From Epichloe hybrida (lineage: Eukaryota; Ascomycota; Sordariomycetes; Hypocreales; Clavicipitaceae): a DNA stretch of 64,000 bases. How positions within the stretch are numbered: the stretch's first letter is position 1; every line of letters begins with the position of its first letter. Positions 34,678 through 46,620 of the stretch are shown here, piece after piece. Location: contig JAFEKR010000022.1 of NCBI GenBank assembly GCA_019022495.1, positions 1 to 64,000 on the forward strand, read 5' to 3'. Below the pieces are notes generated by a model that was not told where the DNA came from, ran no database searches, and saw only the letters and a program-made list of their open reading frames with translations. The position numbers and the translations under genes were made by a program.

Positions 34678-35789
34678 TCAGCTGAGCTTTGCTCCTCGCA
34701 CCGCCAACCGATCGGCAGCCATGTTTCCTCTATTAGACGCATGCCCTTTAACCCAATGGTAAGATGTGCTCGCCTTGGCCTTGGTTCTCTCGTCCATCCT
34801 GTCCAGAACAGCTCTAATAATGTCCTGGTTCTTGACGTTCTCACCCGTCGCCGTCTTCCATCCTTTACTCTTCCATCCGTGAGCCCACTGCGTCACACAG
34901 TTGATCGAGTATTGACTATCACTGATAATCTGCACCGTTTGTCCAACCGGTGCAATTTGTAGCGCCCTCAGCATAGCCATCAACTCGGCTCGCTGATTCG
35001 TCTGAGGATCACCAACCAGTCTTTCCGACACATTTCGAGCATCGCCGTCACCGAAGTAGACACCGACACCAGCCCGCGATCCTTCTCTGCCGTTTGCAAG
35101 ACTGCTTCCATCGGTATATATCTGCAGCGCGCCTTCGGCTGGACATGCTATTCCTGGATCTGGCTTCACAGCAGCCGGCTTTGGTGCCGGCTTCTGTGCG
35201 GGAGTTGCTGGTGATATGGATTGTTGCAATGCAAGAACCGGTTCTGACGATGGCACAGCTTCCCCAAGGGCCTCCAACGCTTCCCTATTGCCAAACTGTC
35301 TGATGTACGCGACCGCCTCCTTGCGCGACGCAAACCGTTTGTACTTGGGACCCTTGACTCCCTTGATAGACGCTGCCGCGTCGCTCCAATCGGTATATAT
35401 GCCCGTCGGGTTTCCCACAGCCACAGCGTAGAATCTCTCTGGCTCGTCAGACGATGCTGCTACCTTTTTGCCCGCAGCGAATGCCTCAGCGTCAGACCGT
35501 GAGGTAAATGACTTGACTATGACACAAAAAGACTTGAATTAGCCAGACCGAAATATATGACCGTGCGAGGGACTCTTATCGTTCTTCACGCTGCGCCATA
35601 ATTCATGGGAACCCACTTACACACAGCACCCTTGAAACCAGCTGTTTGAGCTGAACACTCGGCATATGTAAGGTATACGCCCGGCCGAAAGCCAGCTTGA
35701 ACTGCGTAAAATTTCGGGCCATTGTCCATTTTGCGTTTTCTGGGAGGGGTGGCTGCAGAAAAACCCCCAGAAGCAGATCTCTTATTCAT
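34678..35789 (-). CDS. RNH1: Ribonuclease H1
   Basis: Exons: 35789-35621 and 35516-34678, with a 104-nt intron (35517-35620). 335 aa from the first ATG (MNKRSASGGF). Two N-terminal hybrid-binding domains are visible: KFYAVQAGFRPGVYLTYAEC through FKSFTSRSDAEAFAAG, interrupted by the intron, and RFYAVAVGNPTGIYTDW through KYKRFASRKEAVAYI. The C-terminal catalytic domain has the four acidic residues in order: D in YTDGSS, E in NQRAELMAML, D in IISDSQYS, and D in NMAADRLA, plus WVKGHASNRGN. It cleaves RNA in RNA-DNA hybrids. The frame stays open for another 56 codons upstream without an ATG and reads like a mitochondrial leader (see findings). Confidence 0.95.
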
Positions 35790-36890
35790 GTTGTCGGCGG
35801 CCTGAGAGTTTTCGGAGCTCCAGCTGAAGAGGCCAAAAAGCTGTGTCAAAGTCGTGGTAAGTGCCCTCCTCGGTGCGCCCGAGTGCCTTGAATCTCGCCG
35901 AGAGATGGAAATCGTTGATTGTGGTATTGTGCTGGGGCGCCAAGAAGGCGTAGTCACTCTATTAAGCAGGCGTCGTGCGTTGGCGTTGAATTTTGTGCCG
36001 TTGGCAATTCTCGCGCCGAGCTGAAGGTGACGCGCGGGTAGTCAAACTGATGGCATTTCGGCAGCCAGAAATGTTAGATCTCAATGCGTACGCGAGATGG
36101 CCAAGTTGGCTCGCATGGGGAAACAAAACTAATGATCAGACTGGATGTCGAGTCGCGGAGCTCAGGGAGAGGGGGGGGTTTGAAGCGGCGATGCCAGGCT
36201 TTATGTAAAGAAATAACAAGGAGGGGAGGGGGGGGGGGGCCTCTGGGGCCAGGCACGGCGCCACTGCAGACCCTCATGATGACCACGCCTATGAGGGGCT
36301 TCCCTGCCGTGCAGACCCGAACACAACGACGCGATGCAGAAAATCTTCTTGTACAAAGACATACAAACGCATAGAACTAGGCCTTTATCATGGGGGCGGG
36401 GGTAACTAGATAAACAAGGTGCCGGATCCTCCACTATTTTCCCCGTCCATTTTACACGAAACAGTGTTCGCCTGCTGAAAATAAACCCTTGGCACATAGC
36501 AAAGCAAGCTGGTAACGTAACAGCTCTTCGAGAGCGATATCAGTTCCTTGCCAAGCGGACCATACAGCACTAACGAGTTCCTCTACTAATCAAATATTGC
36601 TTGCTCCGAAAATTGAATCAAAAGAGTCTGACTACTAGTACGTTACTCCGCCAATTAGGAAGGGGAAAAAAATGAAAACGTGGGTATAGGAGAGCGGAGC
36701 GACAAAGTCATGGCCACCACGCAATTCGTGGAGATGATCGTCCCCTGCTGCAAATTGACCAAAAACCCCGAATCCATTCGACGTTGTTCGTGGCCTCACT
36801 TCGTAGCAAATTGTTGAAACGAGGTTTTTGTTGCGACACAACGTAAACACCACGGTGGATATAGTTCTTTGTGACTCGGAAGTAGTAATC
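35790..36890. other. Intergenic region between TAD3 and RNase H1 genes
   Basis: An 1101-bp stretch containing the RNase H1 promoter and the TAD3 3' UTR. It carries a G12 run at 36228-36239. No gene is seen. 35790-35957 may be translated as a leader. Confidence 0.5.
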
Positions 36891-38259
36891 CTAAACATGA
36901 GTGGCTGGGTGTACGGGAGGGAGAGTGGGCACGTTTTCACGTTCCCATTCCCAGGCAAGCAAGCTCCAATTGAGCTCACGTCTCCAGAACAATCCCAATC
37001 CTCGGCCACCTCCATCCGGACGATCATCCGAACTCAACCCACCGGTGCGAGCCATGTGATGACAAAATACAGCTTTGCCCATTCGTGAATGTAAGATTCC
37101 CATAGAACAAGCAACACAAGGCTCATGTGTGACATATAGCTCTAGTCCATGGCAAAGATACCCGTCCTTGTTGGGATGTTCTTGTTCGAAACACTGCCGT
37201 TCCAGTTCGATCAGAGGTTTATCTTGGAAACAGTCATAGTAGAGGTTAGCCGGGTTTGAAGTTATACCAGCTGCTTGATGCTCGTGCCTGACAAGCTTTT
37301 GTGCTACCATGCTGATAGCTCGAAGCACGCAGTGCGTCATGGTGTTGCTGAGAAATGCTCCATTGCGTTCCTGATGCTTACGGGCATCACCAGCAAGACC
37401 AACCAATTCTGCTCCCATCTCTCCTCTCTGAACAATGACAGCCCCCATGGCCTCCCCAATTCCTGACGCTTTGGCCTGCAGCGCAACACGGTGAGCTAAT
37501 GCCATCCAAAGAGATGCATCCTCCTTGATCTCGTCAGTTCCTCGTCCTACCATACTAGGGTGAGGACCAAGAGGGTTGTTCTTGCGATATACGGTCGGCC
37601 AAAACTGAGATGACCACATAGCCGCTTGAACTTGGGACGTTGGTGCTAACAAGGGAATAGGAATAGTGGCCACAAAGGGGCCATTGTCCAATGCTTCTAC
37701 CGCTGCAAGAGTCTCGACAAGATCTTCTCTGTTGATCTCATTGACTTCTCCTGCGATAACATAGATCCACGTGGACTTGGCTGTGTGAATTTGGCGGCCC
37801 ACCGGATCGTCGTTCATGAATTGAGTCTTGAGGTGCGCCGGCAAATCTGTGGGTTTGGCACAGGTGCGAAGATGTGGTAGGGGATTAGCACCACCCTCAG
37901 GTCGCAGTCCTCTTAGAGCCCTGTTCTATGTCAGATTTATTTGGTTCCTTTCCAACTTGACTCAAGCAGAGACACTTGAGTATAATTTCGATGACTTGTT
38001 CAGATTCTTACGTTATGACTTCATTCGCAAATTTCGTGGGAGCACGAGTTATATATGCTTGAACGATAGTATGATCTTGGCGGACCTCTTGCGTTGTTTT
38101 CAGAGGAATCAAGACTCCCTTATTCAGGTGCTTTGCTTTGAGGTCGTTAATAAGCGGATTGGGTCGAGCTCCAGGAAGTGGAATTCCAACGTTCGTAGCG
38201 TCGATGCCCGACGCATTCACTGCTCCATTTGTGGATTTTGAGTTCGCCTCCTCTGCCAT
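36891..38259 (-). CDS. TAD3: tRNA adenosine-34 deaminase, TAD3-type subunit
   Basis: Exons: 38259-38012 and 37920-36891, with a 91-nt intron (37921-38011). 425 aa from MAEEANSKST. The C-terminal cytidine-deaminase fold has QVQAAMWSSQFWPTVYRKN, HCVLRAI in place of the catalytic HAE, and the zinc-binding THEPCVACSMGILHSR. Loss of the catalytic glutamate with retention of zinc ligands is the hallmark of the Tad3 subunit, which partners catalytic Tad2 to make inosine-34 in tRNA. A serine-proline linker (NPLGPHPSMVGRG) separates the signature segment from the core. TAD2 is not in this window. Confidence 0.93.
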
Positions 38260-41200
38260 GACTTTGTTCCGATTTAGTAAAAAACAACGCACTTATTTTA
38301 AGATGGGTAAGTGGCTGAACAAATGATATCGTGGCACGAATTGCGTGCTGGTATGGCGGAGATATGCGTCTGTTGATCTAGCAGACAAATCACCACAAAC
38401 ACCACAAACTCGACGAAAGTGTGATTGAGTGGAACACGAGTTGCCCTCAAATCTGGGAGGGCAGATAATGCAGGGGTCGAGGAAGACGTGCTGAATTGCA
38501 GAAGTGCCGTTTCTCGTAGTGAGGTTGCGGGAAGAGTTCAAACGCGAGTGCTTGGATGGCCAAGGACGGGCTTCACTCCTTAGCGAACGAGTCCGAGTAT
38601 GCCAGTGTTCAAGGCAAGGCGAGATGTATAGAGCGAACAACGGGGTTGGGAGACTTTGAAGACGCCGGAGCCAGAAAGCTAGGCGGTCACGTAAGGCTGG
38701 ATCCCAAGAGGTCCTTGTTGCCCCGGTGTCAATGGAGAGGCAGCAAACCAGGGTGGCGGCGGACGATATCTTGCCGTTACGTCTGTTATTGCCAAGTGAA
38801 GCAGGTGTTGCTGCGAAGCGAAACGTCTATGCTTCCGTTCCAGGATGCCTAGAGTGACAGAGAGGGGCGATGATCGAACCGAAATTGGCTTCGATGGGTG
38901 AAGAGACATTACCATCGATGTGTTGACGAATACTTTGGAGGGTCCGACTGGTGGCAGCTGGCCCAGCTGGTAGATGCAAATCTTTCAGCGCTGGCTCTGA
39001 TTCGCTAGTAACGGGGTCTGAGGAAGGAACACAGGATCTGGGTTGCCACGAGTGAGAATTCGGGTAAAGTCCCATAGATGGTAGAGTGATGATGCCTCCA
39101 GAACGTGAGCAACATCGCATAGACCACAGCAAGACCTTGTCTCACGATGTTTGTCAACCGTATTTGCCATTATACAAACGGGCTGTGATTTGCTGGCACA
39201 AGCAACCCAATCTTGGTGATGTGGCTGACGGATTTGTGGCAAACGCAGCCACATACGTTCTGGAAGTCCTTGAGCTCTGGGCATGCGCAGTTGTAGCAGA
39301 AGTGAACGAATAGCACATTTGCCGCTGAGTACCACTTGCAAACACTGGTCAAGATGGGGTGACGCTGGGTGCTCGCCAAAGACCTGCTGGTGGACAGTGA
39401 TGCCGCCCGCTTTCGCTGGCGATTGCCTTGTCCAGTCATTTGAAAAAGTCGATGCTGCACTCGGTAGGGCGCTTTGATGATCGCCCGCTCCACCCAACGA
39501 GCCCAAAAAGGCAATTTATTATGCAGTCAAGGGTCATCAGTGCATACTTTGATGCGCGCAACACCATCATCGGTGAAGACGCGGCTAAGCATGGCCGTCT
39601 TCCCCACGGAGTGGCTGTTCATTTGGGTGCTTCGACTCTGCCACTGCATATTAGAGGCTGAGACACCAGGCAGCTAAGCAATCATCATTCTGGCGCCTTA
39701 CCGCACTCAAAGGGACAGCATCGAGCATAATCAGACACCTTCCTTTGTTCTGTTTCGCAATGCTAGATGTGTGGCAGACGCTGCTAGGGATGGGTGGAAG
39801 GATCATGTTAATTATGTTAATTGATAATAAGGCTCACAAGGCCAAGTTTTTGCTTAGAGTGCGGCAATTGATTTCGCGCATGCCAAAATATGGCCAAGCA
39901 CTGACTGCGATGCTTGTGGTTGAACAAAACATGCAATGCAACGAGGCATGCAACGAGGCATACAATATGGGGGCACGGAACAGGTAGCACTATAAAAGGT
40001 TCAATCTGGTCGTAGTCCCAAATAGATTCGTTTGCTGCGAGTACGGAGTATTTTTACCATATGTACTAACAGGGCTCTGACTCTCGGAGTTTCACTTTGA
40101 TGCAACCACACGCAGCCCATGTCGCTGGTGAGTGGTATTCATTCGTGTTGAGAAGACATCTGTAAATTTATACCTGTGGTTTCCAAGTCATGCCTGCTAC
40201 AGTGGATTGAGCCATCTGTCGGAAAAGAAGGCTCGGGGCAGACCACATCTGCTGGACAAGCTCACCCCGAGCCCGGAAAGACAGTACCAACCGTCGTGTG
40301 ACAGCTCTGGAACATCAACCTGTACGGAGTACTCCGTATTACCCGAGGCAGAATGGCAATCTGACGCTAGAAACACCTTCATCAATCTCTCCGCTTTCCC
40401 TGCATGTGCTGATGTGTTGCGGCACGTCCTATTATGTGAGGCTCGAGTTGCTTGAAGTGGCTGCAGACCCTGCGCACGCGGCGACATCGGACCTGAACAT
40501 TTGTATTACAGAAGCCATTAACAATTGTGGGTCATGCTAAAAAGCAAGCAGGCTGTAGGAAAGCACTGAGACTGACTTCTTCCCATGTGTGCTCCGGATT
40601 CCGTACTCCGTGCTGTTACAAGTTGACTCGTGCATAACCCATGACCATATGAGTCCGCCCAACAAGTAAAGAAGAACCATTTCATGTAAAATTCATTGTC
40701 CAGGCACCAATGCTTGATGCCCCCCCCCTCCCTCTTCTACGTCGAGAAGGATGTGCCGACGCGCCAGCACACTCCATCAGGAACTAGGGGAGATCCTGGA
40801 GTCAGCAACCACCGCGGAGTACCCCCGTTCTGACAACAGTATGTGAGCATTAATGGCTCGGTTCACCGTCGTCCGTCTGCGTGTGCAAAAAAAACATCAA
40901 GAACCCTCCGAAATACGGTCCAAGTTCGGGCTTACTTAAGAAACCATGGTTAAGAAATGTGATCAGGCCCGTAGTTCAACTTTGCTCCGAGTATGATCAC
41001 ATTTGAAGTATCTGGTAGCATAATGAGGGACATGTGTTGCGAAACAAACTTCTTGTGCATGTGCATGGGAGGAGAAATCGAAGAATACCAACCAGTCTGT
41101 ACAAGTCTATGGCGTCCTCAGAATTATTAAAATTGGCAACCGTATTAACTTTACTCCGTAATATGTGTTCTTGTGGTTGTAAAAGGATGGTGCTCCACAA

Positions 41201-42731
41201 CCACAAATCCGGCTTGTCCTTCTGGCCAGAGGTGGTTTTCTGGTATCGAAATTGCCAAAGTGAGAAGTGTGAAGAGACTTGCCACCACTGAATAACTGCG
41301 CATCTTAAAGGACGCCTCCAGGTGAATTGGGTCTCTCGCGTAGGACACGAAAGCTTGTGAAGAACGCCATCAACAAGTTTCGGTGGGCAACCGAGACAGG
41401 TGCAAGTGCCACCATGGGTCTGCGAGGGAGTCGACTTACTTCATCTGAGTCATCTCCCTCCTCATCGCCAGTGGGAGACCAAACTCATTGACTTAGTCAC
41501 AAGGTATGATTCCATTATGATGTAGTCAGATTCCCGCTTGTGTGTTAAAACAATCCCCGTTGAGCGGCCTTCCTGTATGTAGTTCTTGCACTGATTGTGC
41601 AGCGAAATTAGCTTCGTCTTCGCGTATCGCAAATTTATTTTCCACATAACTCTGTGTGCTTGCTTGCAAAGCCAGCTCTTTTGACGAATTTCCTTAGTCA
41701 AACATCAAGGATTTCTGGACCCTCCACAAAGCGCTTTCGCACTACCGCCAGTGACTCAGATCGAGTGCTGATACAAACCTGAAGTCGACGGGGTATTAGC
41801 TCGGCGTTTCGCTGCCAAAGTTCCTCTCCACCACCAAAAGCCGCCATCTGTCGAGGAGGAAAGGGGGAAAACCTCCCCATCAAGTCCGCCAAGCTACCAA
41901 GCTATCCCGGGGCCCACAAGACGGCATCTCTTCGGTGCCGTCGCCGAAATATCAGACGAGAAGTAAGATATTTGCTGGTAATAAGCACCCGCTCTGCTCA
42001 TTGTGGATGTCCCGTGGTGAACGCAGCATTCGTTGGTTGTGTTCCTACTTGCAATGCTGAACGAGTTTTCTGTTGATCAAATAGCTGAGATAGCATCAGA
42101 GTTGGAACTTGCAGCAGAAGAGAATCAACCGTTTCTGTCTCGATTGTTGTCGCAATCTCGCGTATCGGCAACCCAGGTCAATTGCTCGTGGCAATCCCAG
42201 CTCAGCTCAACAAGCGTCGAATTCTGGCGAGTCAGCATCGGGGTTTGTTTCCCGTGTCCACTGCCTCTTCGGCGCGGATCAGCTAGAGCATTTGTTGGTT
42301 GACTGCATCCCAGCGCCGGGACAAGGGTCTCACTTGTGCCAGGGTCCGAAAATCCACAGACGCGGCGGTCGGAAAGGAAGCTCGACACCTGCACGAGCCG
42401 ATTTCGCTGGCTGGTGGTGCTCGCAGACGACCAACGTCATTGGATGATAAGTGGCGCAGGGTGGTGTCTTGTCTCTTGCCTGAATATGGTTCTTGGCGTT
42501 GCGCAAGCCTTGCGCAAGACGCCGAGCCGTTCTGGGCCCGCCCCCCCCAGCGAAGTCAACTTTTGGTCTGGCTGGATACTTTGCGACCACCCACACCACC
42601 CGCGGTCGAAGCAAGTACATGATAAATTACAAGACCAGACCAGACCTCCCCTCAACAATTCGCCCCGTCGCGCCAACGGCGACTACTTTTCCTCGACGGC
42701 CCATCCTCTCCCTCCTCCACACTACTCTGCA
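38260..42731. other. Gene-free block of 4.5 kb
   Basis: No supported gene. On the minus strand, frames between 38293 and 39514 have paired cysteines (CIICPPRF, CGVCGD, HFCYNCACPEL, CGCVCHK) but lie in different frames with stops between them, so only decay can be suspected. TACGGAGTA/TACTCCGTA occurs at 40042, 40323, 40330 and 41152. Short direct repeats (CAACGAGGCAT) lie near 39938-39962. The right end includes the PFK-2/FBPase-2 promoter. Confidence 0.5.
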
Positions 42732-45193
42732 ATGCCATCCGCAGTAGCCGTTCCCAGACAAGGTGTGTAATCCATGCTTGTCTACTCCGTTCAACCTCTT
42801 CTCATCCCCTTTTTTAATCCCATCTCCCGTTGCTCTCTTTCTCTTCCTTCCCAGCCTCGATCGAACCCCTGCCTTTTTCCTCATCCATAATCATTGGGCA
42901 CCCGCCTGCCTACTACGTCCCCGTCGTCACTCACGACTGCCGCCAACAGCCCCTCCGTCTTATCAATCAGCGATCAGTAGCTTACTCTGTGGTATTTTGC
43001 CTTTCTACGATTTAGACATTGGTAAACGACAAGCATCACTGTCAGATTTGGGCAAGCTTGTCATGCAAAACCAGTTTGGTGTCGCCTCGTCGCAATTGTC
43101 GTCTTCGCCAACTTCCTCGGAGCCTGAACAGTCGCTCGCTGTTCAGCCTCCCTCGTCTTTCCCTCGCAATGGCGTCCCTTACAGTTCTCCCGTGCCGGCA
43201 CCAGTAGCCATTCCCACCATGGCGTCGGCCGTCAAGATGATGAAAGATCTGACTGATTCACCACCACTATCACAGAGTGTCAACTCGACTGCATCGAGCT
43301 CTCCGCGCATGTAAGTCCCGTACCTCGAATCATCTGGGCGCGCAACCAAGACATTGCTTGCTGTGTCATGGCGACCACTCGATTTGGCCGTGCTTGACAG
43401 AAGCAACTTGTTACCCACCTCGTTCCTTTCTTTAAAATGAATGAAAATAAAAACTTTTTCATCTTTTGCTGACTCCTGCTTGTTGCTTTCACAGTCCACC
43501 ATTGCGTCAGAACTCGGGCACCCAGACACCGAGAGTTCGTCCACATGCGACGACGCTCAATATTCCCGGCATGACCAGGTCGCGAGTCTCCCCAGACGGC
43601 AGGATCCCTCAGAGAGATGTCGCCGCTAAGCTTGTCATTGTCATGGTTGGCCTTCCTGCTCGTGGAAAATCCTACATTACAAAAAAGCTTCAGCGATACC
43701 TCTCTTGGCAACAGCACGAGTCTCGCATCTTCAATGTGGGCAATCGGCGGCGCACCGCAGCAGGGATTAAGGTTTCCGTGCATCCAAACCTTGCACCGGA
43801 ACATGAACGACTCGACCCGCCTGTGGAAGCCGCCACCATTCTGCTGAATGGTGTTCGAGAACTACAGCTGGACCAGGCAGAGCCCACCATGCTAAATCTC
43901 AACGGGGATGGTCATGAGCTACATGGGGAAGCTGACCAGACCGCAAAATTCTTCGATCCCAACAACGAGAAAGCGTCTGCCATAAGGAACCAAGTCGCAA
44001 TGGAAACCTTGGACGAGTTGCTCGATTATCTATTGAACCGGGGTGGCGCGGTAGGAATCCTCGACGCCACCAATAGCACCCTCAAGCGACGGAAGGATAT
44101 TGTCCAACGCATCAGAGAAAGGGAGCCAAAACTCGGCATTCTCTTCATCGAGAGTATTTGCCGAGACCCACACCTGCTCGAGGCGAACATGCGGCTCAAG
44201 CTGTCAGGTCCTGACTACCGAAACAAGGATCCCGTCAAGTCCCTGGAAGACTTCAAGGCCCGAGTTGCCGCGTATGCTAGTGCATATGTGCCACTTGGGG
44301 AGTATGAGGAGGATAATGATTTGCAATATATTCAAATGGTGGACGTCGGTCGAAAAATGGTCCAGCACAGATTGAAGGGTTTTCTCAGCGGTGGCATCAG
44401 CACATATTTGTCGAGCTTCAATCTTGCACCTCGTCAGATATGGATCACGCGCCACGGGCAAAGCGTGGATAACGAGCTCGGCAAGCTCGGTGGCGACTCA
44501 GTCCTTACGGAACGTGGCCATTACTACGGCTTGGCACTGTATACGTTCATTACTCAAAAGCGAAAGGAATGGCTCATGGAACAGAAGAGCAAGCTGGCCC
44601 AAGCCACTTTCCCACCCCTTCCAGGCGACAACACGCCACCCTACCCAGACATGAACAGGGACCTTGACGAGAAGAATTATTGCGTTTGGACATCCATGCT
44701 TCAGCGCAGCGTGGAAACCGCCGAGTACTTTGACGCAGATGACGATTACGACGTCAAGAATTGGGAGATGCTGAACGAGCTCAACACGGGTCAATTTGAA
44801 GGAATGACGTACGAGGAAATCGCACGCAAGTATCCCGAGGAGTTTTACAAGCGGTCCCGGGATAAGCTCAACTACATTTACCCTGGTGTCGGTGGCGAGG
44901 GCTACTTGCAGGTTATCAGCCGCTTGCGCGACATGGTGAGGGAGATTGAGCGCATTACCGAGCATGTCCTCATCATCGGACATCGCTCAGTATGTCGAGT
45001 TCTCATGGCCTATTTCATGGACCTGACTCGAGAGGATATCACGGACATGGATGTCCCGTTGGGCATGCTCTACTCTATCGAGCCTAAGCCATATGGCATC
45101 GCCTTTCACGCTTACAAATACAATGAGGCGCAAGGCTGGTTCGATGAGCTTCCCAACTATCGGCCCCAGAAGGCCACTCGAGGGAGTGTCTAA
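42732..45193 (+). CDS. 6-phosphofructo-2-kinase / fructose-2,6-bisphosphatase
   Basis: Exons: 42732-42762, 43016-43310 and 43495-45193; introns of 253 and 184 nt. 674 aa. Exon 1 (MPSAVAVPRQ) joins DIGKRQASLSDLGKLVMQ in frame, which favours this start; the next in-frame ATG is 43063. After a disordered N terminus comes the kinase: P-loop MVGLPARGKSYITKK, FNVGNRRR, and KAEANM-type segment IESICRDPHLLEANM. The phosphatase half has the catalytic histidine motif ITRHGQSVDNELGKLGGDS, then ELNTGQFEGMTYEEI and the second histidine in IIGHRSVCRVLMAYF. Both active sites look intact, so it should both make and remove fructose-2,6-bisphosphate, the signal that sets glycolytic flux. Confidence 0.94.
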
Positions 45194-46089
45194 CAAGCAC
45201 TCCCTTTTCTTTTCCTTATAACGATACAGTCCTTCCACCGGCGCCATGGACACGTTTGTCTATAGCGCGCCTCTATGGGCGATTGCCAGGTTTTCACGAT
45301 CCTGGCCATGTACAAAACAACAACACCTGTTTCCAAAGAACAGCGAGCACAATATCGCAAGAAAGGAAAAGATGACGAATAGAAGACGGTGTTGAAACAA
45401 TGGCGCAATATGGAACAGGGCTATTATAGAGACGACGACACAAAGTCGAAAGATGGGAGTGTTTTGAGAAAGCGTTTGGCAACCTGAGCTTCCTCTCTTT
45501 TCTTGCCCTGTCCTGACTTAAATTTTTTTTTTTTTGGGGGTTGACGCGAACAATGAATACCCCGCTCTGGCACTCTCGAGTCCAGTGGCAACGAGTAACC
45601 TGTGTTTTATTTTCTATTCTTTGTTTTATTTTATTTTCTTCCACAAAAAGATGCACATGGCCTTTGATTCAATGAAGGGACTTGGGCATAAAGAGATGTA
45701 TTTTGGCGTTTTGACAATGTATTCCCGCGAGCCTCCTGGTATTTGTGGTCTATTGCTGGGGCGCGGCAGAGTACTGCTAGATGGTATCGGCACGATTGTG
45801 CCTATTTGTTAGACGAATGACGATTTGTTGAGAATGAATCTCTATTGGAATCCTGGCGGTGCCAAGCTGTGATGACATGCCGTAATGGCAGGTTGCCAAG
45901 ACCAGTCCTATCACTTGAACACTTCGGATACACGCAATCCAACTCGTCAAGTCATGGATCGGGCAACATCAACCCCAAAAAAACAAGACAAAACGATGCA
46001 ACCCACTCAACTCAAGGCCTCTTTGATTCCGCAGCGGCCTTTTCGCGCGCAACCATTCTATCGAAGCGCAAGATGGAAGGGAAGCCCTC
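45194..46089. other. Convergent region after PFK-2/FBPase-2
   Basis: An 896-bp spacer with both 3' UTRs. It contains a T13 run at 45521-45535 or so and AT-rich sequence near 45605-45655. No gene is seen. Confidence 0.55.
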
Positions 46090-46620
46090 CTACAGGCACG
46101 CCGCCATCCACTTCCACCACAGCGCGGACCCCGCCTCGATGCCGTGCCCCTGCAGTCTCGCGAGACTGAACCATCGCGGTTCGAGGGTGTGGACGGCCAT
46201 GACGGGGCTCAAAACGGTTCTGCGCAACCAGTCGAAGTCCTCGGGCCCGCAGGGGCAGTATGCCTCGATGGTCCCGGAGCCGCGAGCCGGGCGCATGCGA
46301 AGATTGCGAGGACCCCCATGGATTGCGGCGATTGGGGGGTTATGTATTTGTTCACGCGGTGCGTGCGCTGGGCCATGGTGGGTTGAGGTGAAAGTTGTGG
46401 GAGTAGGGGTGGTCGGTGATGACGGGTTCGAGTAGGTGATGCGAGTTGGGGGGGGGGGGGGGGATTGATGCGATGAACGGGGCGAGGTGCGTACGGACGA
46501 CGGACGGGTGTAAAAGCGAGCGGTAGCCCAACGGACGGGATTTCCTGGGATCAGCGAATCACGCCGGCTCCGGCACACTCCGAGAAACTCGCGGTTGGAT
46601 GCCGAGCCGGCGGCGCGCAT
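46090..46620 (-). CDS. Uncharacterised basic protein, possibly mitochondrial
   Basis: Single exon, 176 aa from MRAAGSASNREFL. The N-terminal 50 residues are rich in R, S and T with few acids (CRSRRDSLIPGN, ARFYTRPSSVRTSPRSS), resembling a mitochondrial leader. A proline run (encoded by the C16 tract at 46448-46463) and a PT-rich stretch follow. The C-terminal 80 residues look globular: IHNPPIAAIHGGPRNLRM, GSGTIEAYCPCGPEDFDWL, VMAVHTLEPRWFSLARLQG and a closing ALWWKWMAACL. I do not recognise the family. The evidence for coding is the well-composed C-terminal part; an open frame also extends upstream of this ATG. Confidence 0.55.
   Translation of the reverse strand: MRAAGSASNREFLGVCRSRRDSLIPGNPVRWATARFYTRPSSVRTSPRSSHQSPPPPPTRITYSNPSSPTTPTPTTFTSTHHGPAHAPREQIHNPPIAAIHGGPRNLRMRPARGSGTIEAYCPCGPEDFDWLRRTVLSPVMAVHTLEPRWFSLARLQGHGIEAGSALWWKWMAACL

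Noticed and set aside
38293..39514. Minus-strand cysteine-rich frames as a zinc-binding gene
   Set aside because: The cysteine pairs lie in different frames separated by stops, and no intron set with good borders joins them.
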